Assembly (NCBI GenBank): GCA_018396865.1
Contig: JAGTRB010000015.1
Span: 1 to 52,491, forward strand
DNA length: 52,491 nucleotides
Direction: 5' to 3'
Source: Candidatus Bathyarchaeota archaeon
GTDB lineage: Archaea > Thermoproteota > Bathyarchaeia > TCS64
In this document: piece after piece, positions 24,285-33,034 of the stretch
Layout: each line of letters opens with the position of its first letter
How positions within the stretch are numbered: the stretch's first letter is position 1
Notes under the pieces: model-generated
Told to the model about the DNA's origin: nothing
What the model saw: the letters and a program-made list of their open reading frames with translations, nothing else
The model's database searches: none
Translations under genes and position numbers: made by a program

Positions 24285-24806
24285 CTGGTCGAACTGATCA
24301 TCCTCCTCTGCGGGCCTGTTGGAGCTGGGAAGACATCTATTGCGAGGAGACTGGCGGAGAGGCTAGAGGATGCCATGATCATCCCATCCGAACGGTTCAA
24401 GGGGAGGGTTTATGAGAGGATGTTCAGGGAGGCTGAGAGGAGGTTAGGAAGGCAAGAGTACCTAATCCTGGACGCCACCTTCTATAAGGAGGCCTACAGG
24501 AGGAGGATGATGGAGCTGGAGTCGAAGGGTGAGAAGGTAGTAACAATCTTACTGGACTGCCCCCTCGAGATCTGCCTCAAGAGGAACAGGGAGAGGGAGA
24601 GGCCTATACCTGAGAGGGCGGTTAAAATCATATGGAGGGAGTTCGAGAGGCCTGAAACACCTGATATCTACATAGACACTGGCACCTCGAGCGTTGAGGA
24701 GGCAGTCAAAACAATTCTATGCAGATTGAAGACGTCAGATAGATTGGAAGTTGATTCTATGAAACCCGAATATGGTTTAACACGGCAACATCCTCGGGCT
24801 GTTTGA
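24285..24806 (+). CDS. P-loop kinase-like protein, no canonical start codon
   Basis: The frame ending at 24806 contains an ATG only at 24375, but the Walker A loop lies before it: IILLCGPVGAGKTSIARRLA encoded from about 24297. The frame is open from a TAA at 24234, with no ATG, GTG or TTG before the P-loop. A CTG at 24285 with GAGG six bases upstream is the best candidate start. Downstream are a lid or substrate segment (ILDATFYKEAYRRRMM) and CPLEICLKRNRER, giving a nucleotide- or small-molecule-kinase of the AAA_33 type, about 173 residues. A start-codon mutation or sequencing error is the alternative. Confidence 0.65.
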   Translation: MVELIILLCGPVGAGKTSIARRLAERLEDAMIIPSERFKGRVYERMFREAERRLGRQEYLILDATFYKEAYRRRMMELESKGEKVVTILLDCPLEICLKRNRERERPIPERAVKIIWREFERPETPDIYIDTGTSSVEEAVKTILCRLKTSDRLEVDSMKPEYGLTRQHPRAV

Positions 24807-24864
24807 TCTTGGAATAATGCAAAATAGGAGAGGTTTAAGAGGGTTAGGCGGTATTAATCACGTG

Positions 24865-25572
24865 GTGAAGGTTTTGGCTCTCTCAAGGATAAGGTTCCCA
24901 TTGATACTGATTAATTATAAGACCTTTAGGGAGGCGACTGGAAGAGGGGCGGTGAGGCTAGCTGCACTGGCCGAGGAGGCCTCAAGAAAAACCGGGATCT
25001 GCTTCGCGGTCGCACCTCAGGCGGTGGACCTAAGGCTTGTGGCCATGTCCGTGGAGATACCCGTATTCTCACAACATGTAGATCCAGTCGGTCAAGGCCA
25101 GTTCACGGGACATATCTCCCCCGAGGCCGCCGTCGACGCCGGCTGCATAGGCACCCTCATCAGCCACTCTGAGAGGCCCTTAGGCTTGGAAGCCATAGAG
25201 GTGACCGTTAGAAGATCAAGAGAGGTGGGTCTGATCCCAATCGTCTGCGCAGACTCGGTGAGGAAGGCAGAGTCCATAGCCTCCTTCAAACCCGATATTA
25301 TAGCGATCGAGCCCCCTGAACTAATAGGAACTGGAATACCAGTCTCAAGGGCTAGGCCCGAGGTTGTCTCGGGGACAGTCCAAGCCATAAAGAGGCTGGA
25401 GCCAGGTATAAGGGTTCTATGCGGGGCTGGGATCTCTAGAGGCGGGGATGTCTCAGCGGCGCTTAGGCTGGGGACTGAGGGGGTTCTCCTGGCGAGCGGT
25501 GTGGTCAGAGCTGCGGATCCCCTAGGGCTTCTCCTCGAGCTTGCAGAAGGGGTTAAGGCTGTATCATTCTAA
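24865..25572 (+). CDS. tpiA: triosephosphate isomerase, archaeal type
   Basis: Interconverts dihydroxyacetone phosphate and glyceraldehyde 3-phosphate. This is the short archaeal form, 235 residues from the GTG at 24865 (24862 and TTG 24874 are close alternatives; ATG 24817 would add 16 unlike residues). Catalytic residues, numbered from the ATG, are K35 in LINYKTF, H117 in LISHSERPL and E165 in IAIEPPELIGTG. The phosphate-binding C-terminal loop is LCGAGISRGGDVSAAL. Its 3' end overlaps the convergent phosphohexomutase gene by nine bases. Confidence 0.95.
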   Translation: MKVLALSRIRFPLILINYKTFREATGRGAVRLAALAEEASRKTGICFAVAPQAVDLRLVAMSVEIPVFSQHVDPVGQGQFTGHISPEAAVDAGCIGTLISHSERPLGLEAIEVTVRRSREVGLIPIVCADSVRKAESIASFKPDIIAIEPPELIGTGIPVSRARPEVVSGTVQAIKRLEPGIRVLCGAGISRGGDVSAALRLGTEGVLLASGVVRAADPLGLLLELAEGVKAVSF

Positions 25573-26922
25573 GGATTCCACAGCCTCTGTGACAAGCCTC
25601 TTATGCCTTTCGATCAGGCTGGATACCCTGCTCGGGTCTCCAGCCTCCGCGTACAGTCTAAGTATGGGTTCTGTTCCGCTAGGCCTTATGAGGATCCAGC
25701 TCCCGTCGTCATACCAGAGCTTTAATCCATCTATGGTCTCTATCCTGGATGCCTTTACCACTCCCCTAATAGACCCCATCACCCTTTCCTTTAGGTGGTT
25801 CGGGCAGGGGATCCTCTCCTTCATCTGGTGGTATCTCGGTAGCCCCCCGAAGAGCTGGGAGAGGGGTTTCCCCTCCCTGGCCATTATATCGAGGATGAGC
25901 GCCATCGCCATGGTCCCATCCCTCACAGGTAGGTGGGGCGAGTAGAATATCCCCCCGTTCTCCTCCCCCCCAAGCTTTATGCCCGACTCAACCATCGTCC
26001 TTGAGACGACCACGCTGCCAACCCTCGTGTAGATGATCCTCCCCCCTCCACCCTTGACCACATCCTCCACAGCCCTGGATGAGCTTACAGGCGTGGCCAC
26101 AGCCTCTCCTGGGTTTCTGGCTATGAAGTCCCTCGCGACCAAGGCGAAGGACCTATCCCCCCAGTGCACCTCCCCCCTCTCGTCAACGAATATAGCCCTG
26201 TCCCCATCCCCATCAAAGGCAACCCCTAGATCTGCACTCGAGGCCTCGACGAGCGCCCTCAGGCCTTCAAGGTTATCGGGCCTTGGCTCAGACCCCCTCC
26301 CAGGGAACCTTCCATCAAGTTCGGCATTTATGGAAATGACGGCGCAGCCGAGCTTCCTCGCCACCGAGGGGGCTGTGAGTGCTGAGACGCCGTTTCCCGG
26401 ATCTATCGCGACCCTAAACCTGGACCTCCTTATCAACTCGACATCGACGTGTTTTAGCATCGCAGTTTCATAGTCCTCTATGGGATTAACGCTTTGAACC
26501 CTTCCCACCTCATCCCAACGGCATAGGGTTGGGCCGCCCCTAAAATATAGGGCTTCTATACTCTCCTCCAACTCCCTTGGAACCTCAACCCCGTCTCGGG
26601 CTATGACCTTCAGTCCGTTGAACTCGGGGGGGTTGTGGGAGGCCGTAAGCATAAGCCCCCCATCAAGGCCGTAGTGTTTCACGGAGAACTGCAGGGCTGG
26701 GGTGGGGAGGATACCCATATTGTATACCGTGCATCCGGCGGAGAGTAGGCCTGAAATGGCCGCCTCCTCGAACATCAGGCCACTTGTCCTTCCATCCCTC
26801 CCCAAGGCTATATTCTTTCCGAGGAGGGAACTGGCTGTGGAGGCCAATCTCAGGATCATCTCGGCGGTCAGCTCCCTGTTCACAACCCCCCTTACCCCAT
26901 TAGTACCGAAGAGCCTTCCCAT
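25564..26922 (-). CDS. phosphoglucosamine/phosphomannomutase
   Basis: Alpha-D-phosphohexomutase of 452 residues. The phosphoserine loop is MLTASHNPPEFNG (S95), the metal loop is FDGDGDRA (237-242), and the C-terminal phosphate-binding loop is RPSGTEPILRLYAEA. It interconverts hexose 1- and 6-phosphates; the archaeal GlmM/ManB group is the likely match (glucosamine or mannose). The sugar nucleotidyltransferase encoded just upstream on the same strand would use its product, so the pair probably makes a nucleotide sugar for glycans. A TATA-like element lies about 38 bases upstream of the ATG. Confidence 0.93.
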   Translation of the reverse strand: MGRLFGTNGVRGVVNRELTAEMILRLASTASSLLGKNIALGRDGRTSGLMFEEAAISGLLSAGCTVYNMGILPTPALQFSVKHYGLDGGLMLTASHNPPEFNGLKVIARDGVEVPRELEESIEALYFRGGPTLCRWDEVGRVQSVNPIEDYETAMLKHVDVELIRRSRFRVAIDPGNGVSALTAPSVARKLGCAVISINAELDGRFPGRGSEPRPDNLEGLRALVEASSADLGVAFDGDGDRAIFVDERGEVHWGDRSFALVARDFIARNPGEAVATPVSSSRAVEDVVKGGGGRIIYTRVGSVVVSRTMVESGIKLGGEENGGIFYSPHLPVRDGTMAMALILDIMAREGKPLSQLFGGLPRYHQMKERIPCPNHLKERVMGSIRGVVKASRIETIDGLKLWYDDGSWILIRPSGTEPILRLYAEAGDPSRVSSLIERHKRLVTEAVESLE

Positions 26923-27109
26923 CCCTCAATCACTGTTCTAACTCGTATCTACCTTAAAAAATCTATCTCGAATTAATTTTAATCAATTCAATAAAATAGA
27001 TCCAATATTTTGATGCTTTTATTATCTATTAAACTAATTTTAAAGTTATTTAACTTCCATTCTTCCGATTCAATAAATTTGGGTGGTGGCTGAATTATTT
27101 TTGGGTTCT

Positions 27110-28210
27110 CTACATCACTTGATGGACCTCTAGTATGCTCTCCTCCACCCTCTTTGAGGGGCATATGGTGACGTCGTGGGTTATGGTTACGCCGTCAGCT
27201 ATCTCTGCATAGTCTCCTATTAGGCTCCCACTCTCGATCTTAACCCACCTCTCTATGGTGGCGTTCTCTCCCACTATTGCATTCCTTATGGATGTGTGAT
27301 CCCCTATCATCGCCCCTGGGAAGATTATTGAGCCCTCGATCCTACACCCCTTCCCCACAATTACGTCGTCCCCTATCGAGGTGTAGGGGCCGATGACGGA
27401 GTCTTCCCCTATCTCGACGCCCATCCCCACATGAACTGGGGGGAGGATCTTTGCCCCCTCATCTATATCCGCCCCTTCAGCGATCCGTCCAACCTCAGGT
27501 TTTGAGAGGAGAAGGCGATTCGCGGTCAGATAATCCTCCGGTATGCCTATGTCGATCCACAGACCCTTCACCTCATATCCATATAAGGTTCCATCCTTCG
27601 CCAGGGTGGGGAAGACCTCCCTCTCGGTGGAGACCCTCCTCCCAGGGGGTATGTATTCCAAGACCTCCCTGTTGAAGACGTATATCCCCGCGTTTACTAG
27701 GTTGCTTGGGGCCTTACCTGGCTCAGGCTTCTCCACAAATCTCATGATCCTCCCCTCCCCGTCAACCTCCACAGAGCCGTAGCGGCTTGGATCCTCCACC
27801 CTATATAGTGCGATCGTCGCTAGGCCACCCTTCTCCACGTGAAACTGGATTAGGCGTCTGTAGTCCAGGTCTGAGAGGACATCACCGTTTAGAACCAGGA
27901 ACATGTCGCTGTCCTTTAGTAGCCCCTCGGCCATCTTGATGGGCCCTCCAGTACCCATGGGCCTGTTCTCCCTAGAGTATAGGATCCCGACGTTGAACCT
28001 CGTGGGGCCGAGGTATCTCACGAAGGATTCTGCCATGTAGTTGACTGCTAGGATAGCAGTATCAACCCCGACCTCAGATAGGCCTTGTAGGATCCAGTCT
28101 ATTACCGGTTTTCCGGCGACGGGGAACAGGAGCTTTGGCCTAGTGCAGCTCAAGGGCCTGAGACGGGTCCCGAAGCCTCCTGCCAGTATGAGGGCCTTCA
28201 ACCCATTCAC
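27110..28210 (-). CDS. sugar-phosphate nucleotidyltransferase with left-handed beta-helix
   Basis: A 366-residue enzyme joining a sugar 1-phosphate to a nucleoside triphosphate. The signature LILAGGFGTRLRPLSCTRPK, the metal site in VLNGDVLSD and LWIDIGIPEDYLTANRLLL belong to the nucleotidyltransferase domain (1-235). The C-terminal third has hexapeptide repeats (EIGEDSVIGPYTSIGDDVIV) forming a left-handed beta-helix, which in relatives adds regulation or acetyltransferase activity. Mannose-1-phosphate guanylyltransferase, glucose-1-phosphate thymidylyltransferase and GlmU-like UTP transferases look alike at this level, so the base and sugar are not assigned. Confidence 0.9.
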   Translation of the reverse strand: MNGLKALILAGGFGTRLRPLSCTRPKLLFPVAGKPVIDWILQGLSEVGVDTAILAVNYMAESFVRYLGPTRFNVGILYSRENRPMGTGGPIKMAEGLLKDSDMFLVLNGDVLSDLDYRRLIQFHVEKGGLATIALYRVEDPSRYGSVEVDGEGRIMRFVEKPEPGKAPSNLVNAGIYVFNREVLEYIPPGRRVSTEREVFPTLAKDGTLYGYEVKGLWIDIGIPEDYLTANRLLLSKPEVGRIAEGADIDEGAKILPPVHVGMGVEIGEDSVIGPYTSIGDDVIVGKGCRIEGSIIFPGAMIGDHTSIRNAIVGENATIERWVKIESGSLIGDYAEIADGVTITHDVTICPSKRVEESILEVHQVM

Positions 28211-28305
28211 CTTGAATATTCAACATCCTCTCTTTTTAAGAAGCTTTTGCAATGTTTAAACCATTTAATAAGCCCAGCTAGAGGTATTGGTCAATCTTTA
28301 CCATG

Positions 28306-28506
28306 CTAGGATTTCCTAGCTACTATCATTATAACCCCGATGAGGGTGATGAGTAGGCCTATTAGGGTTATGATCTGGGGGCCTGAGACCCCTATCTCCC
28401 TTACCTGCAAGGAGGAGTAGACTAGGAACAGGCCTATGATCAGGATGACAAGACCGATTAGGTTTATGGCGATGGTCCCGGGGTTTAGGCCTTCAGCTTC
28501 TGACAT
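28306..28506 (-). CDS. small two-helix membrane protein
   Basis: A 66-residue protein with two hydrophobic segments (TIAINLIGLVILIIGLFLVY and IITLIGLLITLIGVIMIVA) joined by a short polar loop. Its end is RKS. It lies 40 bases upstream (in coordinates) of the end of topoisomerase VI A and 95 bases from the nucleotidyltransferase start. Function unknown. The regular hydrophobic pattern and compact location make it a likely real gene. Confidence 0.6.
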   Translation of the reverse strand: MSEAEGLNPGTIAINLIGLVILIIGLFLVYSSLQVREIGVSGPQIITLIGLLITLIGVIMIVARKS

Positions 28507-28545
28507 CCCATCATCAACGCCCCTTTCTCCCTATAAAACCAGTGG

Positions 28546-29664
28546 TCAGGCCCCCTCCAGCTTGTCTGGGAGATACTTGTCCACTATATATGTTAGGCCG
28601 TAGCGGCTGAAGGCCTCGAGCTCGGCCTTTACCCCAAGTTTAATGAATAGATCTATCTCCCTCTGCCAGAGCTCCCCCTCATATCTTGGGTCCTTCTTAA
28701 GCTCCTTGAGCCTCTTGATGTCTATATCGGTGAGCTTCTCCGTGGGCAAACGGTACTTCACTATATCGGTGGCCCAAACCCCTATCCACCTCGCATCCGG
28801 GGTTGCGAGCCCTCTCAGGTGGGCGGCGTTCGCCGAGCCTGATATGATCACCATAGCTATGTGGATGCCCCACGGGTCACCATCGGTGAAGATGTAGACA
28901 GGCATCTTCCCTAGCTGGTTTAGCCTCTGGATTATGCTCCTCGTGGACCGAGGCGCCTGACCAGCTGTGTGGATCAGGATGGCGTTGAACTTCTCGTGAG
29001 CCCTCTCCTCGACCAGCCTAGTGAACATGGCTCCCTTCTCTATGACTAGAACCTTGTCTGCCGATGTCTCTATGAACTCCGCGCTTGTCAGGGCAGGGCC
29101 TATCATAACCCCATCAGGATGCTCGGTCAGGTTCATCCTCTTACCCTCGTATCCAGGGACAGTGTACTCAATGGTGAGATCTCCGAAGATCGCGCTTCTC
29201 TCCTCGGGGTAGATGTTGAAATCCTCTCTGGGCCTACTCAGGGCCGTCTCAAGGTCTGTTATGATGTTATCTGACTCGTCCTGATCCTTGAACTCTATAT
29301 CCCTCTGCCCTCTAGCCGAGTAGTATACCTCCCTCAGGGTGCTGGTCTTCCTGTGCCTCAGGAGTTCCCTGCTGAACCAGGCGGTCCATATGAGCTGGGC
29401 GAAGGGGCGGATGTGGGCTATGTTCCTAGAATGCCTTCTGATCAGCCGGTCTCCCAGTACATACTGCTTGAGTTCCGGATCATAGATTATGTTGTCAGTT
29501 GACCTGCTCTGTATCATGATCCAAGGGAACTCCCTAGCCCTTATCTGCTCGTAGACGAGATTCCCCAGCTGCTTCAGGGCGATCTCGGTCATCTCCCTCT
29601 GCCTATCAGCCTCTCTAACAGCCTTCCCCGACAACCTGAGGTACCTCTCTAATCCTCCTCTCAA
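28546..29664 (-). CDS. top6A: DNA topoisomerase VI subunit A
   Basis: Spo11-like subunit that cuts both DNA strands in the type IIB topoisomerase, relaxing supercoils and separating daughter DNA. The catalytic tyrosine region is TLREVYYSARGQRD (Y114 or Y115), and the Toprim metal site is VYIFTDGDPWGIHIAM. The start overlaps the end of the B subunit by 50 bases, using TTG; an internal ATG (TEIALKQLG, residue 25) is the other option. It is the last gene of the operon aIF1A-RIO1-KH-TopoVI B-TopoVI A. Confidence 0.97.
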   Translation of the reverse strand: MRGGLERYLRLSGKAVREADRQREMTEIALKQLGNLVYEQIRAREFPWIMIQSRSTDNIIYDPELKQYVLGDRLIRRHSRNIAHIRPFAQLIWTAWFSRELLRHRKTSTLREVYYSARGQRDIEFKDQDESDNIITDLETALSRPREDFNIYPEERSAIFGDLTIEYTVPGYEGKRMNLTEHPDGVMIGPALTSAEFIETSADKVLVIEKGAMFTRLVEERAHEKFNAILIHTAGQAPRSTRSIIQRLNQLGKMPVYIFTDGDPWGIHIAMVIISGSANAAHLRGLATPDARWIGVWATDIVKYRLPTEKLTDIDIKRLKELKKDPRYEGELWQREIDLFIKLGVKAELEAFSRYGLTYIVDKYLPDKLEGA

Positions 29665-31204
29665 CCTCTTCGAGGTCTGCCCCCACAGCCCTAAGGAGGG
29701 GCGTTATATCTGGAATCTCCTCTTTATCCGCGAGCTTCGCGGAGAACTCCGCGATCTTGGGGAGGAACCTTTCAAACACGCTAAGCCTCCTTCTCTCCCT
29801 CGCCATCCTTATGCTCCTAGAGATATAGAGCCTAAGGTGCCTGGCAAGCTGACGGATCGCGTTGGTTATCTCCCTCTCGACCTCAGGCTGATCGGCTAGG
29901 AACTCCTTCCCAACGCTCTTGTAGGGGATCTTTGTTGAGCAGATATGGACGGCCACCACAAGTGGTGTATCGGGTGTGACGAGGTATGTGCTCCAGTTTA
30001 TGTTCCTATTGACCGCTTTCCAGATGACGCAGCTAGACTCGTCGAAGAGGAGGGGTATCCTGTTCGCGAACCTATAGAGGGTGATGCCGGTGAATCCCTG
30101 CCTCGCGAGGGACTTTCCATGAGCCATAGCTGCCTCCACGATGAAGGGGAAGCCTAGGTAGGTGGAGGGCCTCCTCTGAACGGCCATCAGGAAGTCCGCA
30201 TCAGTCAGGTTCAGCTCCTTCTTCATCCCCATTCCCAGAAGCTCCTCGCCAATGGGTGATAGACAGCTTGGGTCGGGTCTGCTGAACTCCTCGAAATCGT
30301 TCGCTGCGCGGACCAGTTTGACGATATCCTCAGGGCTCAGCTCCTCCGGGGAAGCTTTGGGATCAATCGAGGCTGCGTTAAGGAACCTCTCAGCCGTCAC
30401 CTCCCCAACTCCTTGGAAGTGCTCTATCATGAAGGCCTTCATGTTCCTCATCCTCGTTGAGGCCACCATCCTCCTCAGGGTCTCCACATCCACCCCTTTA
30501 GGATGGGGTTTAACCGCCCTCGGTGGTGGGGGCATCTTGTCGGTAGCCCTCTCAAACCTGTATAGGCGCCCCTTGGGATCGACGAAGGTTATATCCGCGT
30601 AGGGGCAGACCATCGCCGTCTGCTTCAGGTACTCGTATATCTTGTTCATGCTCCTCGAGTAGTCTCCTTCGAGCTGAAGCTCTACTATGGTTCCCCGCCA
30701 CCCCTTCCTGCTCTCATGAACCTCATGCCTAAGCACTATGGGCTCGTTGTGCTCTATGTCGATCATCATCTCGTACTCGTGTATCTCCTTCCCTGTGCTT
30801 GAGGCCACCCTCACGGGTTTATGGGTGGTGATCTGGCCGTAAAGTATGGTGATGGTCCCTCCAAGGCCGAAGGTCCCCCTTGACTGCTTGAGGATGTACT
30901 TCGATCCAAAGAAGACCTTTCCGAAGCAGAGGGGGATATATTCCTTGGGGATGCCCGTCCCATTATCCTCTATCCTCAGCGAATAGACCTCGGGCCCCTC
31001 CTCCGCCCTCGATGGAATCACCTCTCTGATCCTTAGATATATATCGGGGGGGACTCCCCTAGCCTCGCAGGCGTCTAGAGAGTTCTCCAGAAGCTCCCTC
31101 ACAGCGGAGTAGAGGGCCCTGCTCGGATTGCTGAAACCAGCTATCTCCCTGTTCCTGTAGAAGAAGTCAGAGGGGCTTATGGATTGGTAAGATGCCTCGG
31201 TCAA
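29615..31204 (-). CDS. top6B: DNA topoisomerase VI subunit B
   Basis: ATPase subunit of topoisomerase VI, 529 residues. The GHKL ATP site is visible as RELLENSLDACEARG (N box), IEDNGTGIPKEYI (G1 box) and FGLGGTITILYGQ. The helix-two-turn-helix (ERFLNAASIDPKASPEEL) and transducer domains follow. Dimerisation on ATP controls DNA passage by subunit A. The TTG start has GGTGA six bases upstream. The protein ends within the start region of subunit A, which indicates translational coupling and a balanced ratio of the subunits. Confidence 0.97.
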   Translation of the reverse strand: MTEASYQSISPSDFFYRNREIAGFSNPSRALYSAVRELLENSLDACEARGVPPDIYLRIREVIPSRAEEGPEVYSLRIEDNGTGIPKEYIPLCFGKVFFGSKYILKQSRGTFGLGGTITILYGQITTHKPVRVASSTGKEIHEYEMMIDIEHNEPIVLRHEVHESRKGWRGTIVELQLEGDYSRSMNKIYEYLKQTAMVCPYADITFVDPKGRLYRFERATDKMPPPPRAVKPHPKGVDVETLRRMVASTRMRNMKAFMIEHFQGVGEVTAERFLNAASIDPKASPEELSPEDIVKLVRAANDFEEFSRPDPSCLSPIGEELLGMGMKKELNLTDADFLMAVQRRPSTYLGFPFIVEAAMAHGKSLARQGFTGITLYRFANRIPLLFDESSCVIWKAVNRNINWSTYLVTPDTPLVVAVHICSTKIPYKSVGKEFLADQPEVEREITNAIRQLARHLRLYISRSIRMARERRRLSVFERFLPKIAEFSAKLADKEEIPDITPLLRAVGADLEEVERRIREVPQVVGEGC

Positions 31205-31210
31205 GCCGCT

Positions 31211-31786
31211 TCACCCGTATTCGGCGCCGCCCTTCTCCCAGAGTTCCACCGCCTCCCTCTTCATCCTCCTCCTCTGCTCGTAGAGGTAGTTCCAGACGGT
31301 CTTGTGGAAGGCCCCCTTCACGAGCATTATGATGGCCTCCCTCGCTATGTTAAGCCTATCCGTCCTACCGATTATAGAGACGGTCTCGCCGTAGACGCTT
31401 ATCATCGTCTCCGTAAGCTCCTCTAGCAACGCCCTAGCCCGGCCTTCTCGTCCTATGATCCTGCCTTTCACCCTCTCGATAGAGTTCTTAGTCCTGCAGT
31501 ACTCTGAGAGGTCGATGATGAGGAGGTCATGGTCCTCCTCTGCTAGCCTCTCAGCCTTCCTAGGGTTAAAGCCCCTCCCAATGGCCTTAACGATGTTCTG
31601 AACCGTGAATAGGAGAGATATGTCCTTCGCCTCCGGGCCTAGGGCTATCTCCACAGAGCCCGAGTCGCTGTCTACATCAAGGGAGACCCCGAAGATCCTC
31701 TCTATCCTCCTCTTCACCCTCCCCTTCGACCCAATTAGGACCCCAACCCTATCCAGAGGAATCTTGATATAGCTCTTCCTCTCCAC
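31211..31786 (-). CDS. KH-domain ribosome assembly factor (Pno1/Dim2-like)
   Basis: A 191-residue protein with two KH-like domains: IKIPLDRVGVLIGSKGRVKR near the start and the atypical RVKGRIIGREGRARALLEEL in the second half. This arrangement matches archaeal Pno1/Dim2, which binds near the 3' end of 16S rRNA during small-subunit maturation. The GTG start has GGAGGTG ten bases upstream and overlaps the end of RIO1 by 38 bases. Co-expression with RIO1 and aIF1A agrees with a role in small-subunit assembly. Confidence 0.92.
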   Translation of the reverse strand: MERKSYIKIPLDRVGVLIGSKGRVKRRIERIFGVSLDVDSDSGSVEIALGPEAKDISLLFTVQNIVKAIGRGFNPRKAERLAEEDHDLLIIDLSEYCRTKNSIERVKGRIIGREGRARALLEELTETMISVYGETVSIIGRTDRLNIAREAIIMLVKGAFHKTVWNYLYEQRRRMKREAVELWEKGGAEYG

Positions 31787-32567
31787 CCCTCACATACACC
31801 TCCAAATATTCAGCGCTTAGGATTTCAACTCCGAGGCGGCTGAAGTACTCATTAATCCTCTCTATATCTCTCCTCAGCAGAGCCCCTGCGTTCGGGTGGG
31901 CCGCTAGAACTGCCTGGGAGACGTCGAAGATGACTGGAGCCCCCTCCCAGACCATTATGTTATACTCGCTGAGGTCCCCGTGGACGAGGCGGGCCCCCAG
32001 GTAGAGGCGCCTAACATCCTCTATCAACCTCTTGTAAAAATCCTCCGGGCTCTGAAGCTCAACCTCCCTCAGAAGCGGGGCTGGAACCCCATCCACTCCA
32101 ATGAAGCTCATCACGAGGATATTTCTAAAGCACTCTATGGGCCTTGGGACGTTGACCCCAGCCTCTTCCGCTAACTTCAGGTTCTTGAACTCCTTCTGGG
32201 TCCAGGTGTAGACCAGGCCTCTGGGATCTCTCCTCACCCTCTTAAACCTTGGATCTCCCTCTATGTACTTCATCATGCCCTGCCTGAACTCGCCCGTGAC
32301 GGTGTAATAGATCTTGACGGCGAGCTCTGCTCCCCTTGGGTCCCTCCCCCAGTATATCCTCCCCTCCTTGCCGGCCTTCACCACCCCGTAAATCTTGTCT
32401 ATCACCCCCCTCCTGATCAGCTTGTATAATCCCTCCAGGGTTGGCCTGTCGAATACCTCCTCGAAGACCTCGAACTCCTCTCCCCTCTTCTCGAGCATGA
32501 GGCTCTCCTCCTCATACCTCCTGAGCCTCCTCTCCGCCTCCCTCTCAGGGCTCCTCCGGCCGGTCAA
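31749..32567 (-). CDS. rio1: RIO1-family protein kinase
   Basis: Atypical serine kinase/ATPase active in late small-subunit ribosome maturation. The ATP-binding lysine is K85 in LAVKIYYT, the catalytic loop is LVHGDLSEYNIMV (H196, D198, N203), and the metal-binding aspartate is D215 in VIFDVSQAV. The flexible loop after FRQGMMKYIEGDPRFKRV, followed by YTWTQKEFKNL, is a RIO1 hallmark. The TTG start lies 17 bases after the aIF1A stop. The long overlap with the following KH gene suggests tight coupling. Confidence 0.95.
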   Translation of the reverse strand: MTGRRSPEREAERRLRRYEEESLMLEKRGEEFEVFEEVFDRPTLEGLYKLIRRGVIDKIYGVVKAGKEGRIYWGRDPRGAELAVKIYYTVTGEFRQGMMKYIEGDPRFKRVRRDPRGLVYTWTQKEFKNLKLAEEAGVNVPRPIECFRNILVMSFIGVDGVPAPLLREVELQSPEDFYKRLIEDVRRLYLGARLVHGDLSEYNIMVWEGAPVIFDVSQAVLAAHPNAGALLRRDIERINEYFSRLGVEILSAEYLEVYVRGGEEELYQDSSG

Positions 32568-32583
32568 GGTCCATCCAGCCCCT

Positions 32584-32892
32584 CTACTCTATCTTAAGGA
32601 TGCCCTCTCTCCTCAGCTGCTCAACCTGGTTCGCTGTATACCTCCAGAATATCTCCCCCCTCTCCTCCCCCTGGAAGTCCCAAGGAGAGACTAGGACGAC
32701 ATCCCCCTCCCTTATCCATGTCTTCCTCTTCATCTTCCCCCTGATCCTACAAACCCTTGTATGGCCATCCTGGCATTTCACGAGCACCCTATCGTAGCCT
32801 AGCATCTTCACGGCTATGCAGAGGACATCGTTCTCGGAGGGATAGACCATCTCCTTCAGCTCTCGCTCGCTCAGCACCTTCTTCTTTCCCAT
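32584..32892 (-). CDS. translation initiation factor aIF1A
   Basis: An OB-fold initiation factor (102 residues) that binds the A site of the small ribosomal subunit. Landmarks are ENDVLCIAVKMLGYDRVLVK, RVCRIRGKMKRKTWIREGD and VVLVSPWDFQGEERGEIFWR. It is the first gene of the operon with RIO1, the KH factor and topoisomerase VI. A purine-rich GAGGGAGGGTCG lies just upstream of the ATG. The region 32893-33034 probably carries the operon promoter (ATAAAAATTATTTAG around 32920). Confidence 0.97.
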   Translation of the reverse strand: MGKKKVLSERELKEMVYPSENDVLCIAVKMLGYDRVLVKCQDGHTRVCRIRGKMKRKTWIREGDVVLVSPWDFQGEERGEIFWRYTANQVEQLRREGILKIE

Positions 32893-33034
32893 CCGACGAC
32901 CCTCCCTCGATAAAAATTATTTAGAACCTTAAAAATCATCCCCTTCAAAATGGTTTGACCCTGGAGGAGATTAACGGAAATGTGTTAAATCCTCCACTAC
33001 TTAAGCATGGTAAATAAAGGAACCCATACAGGGC

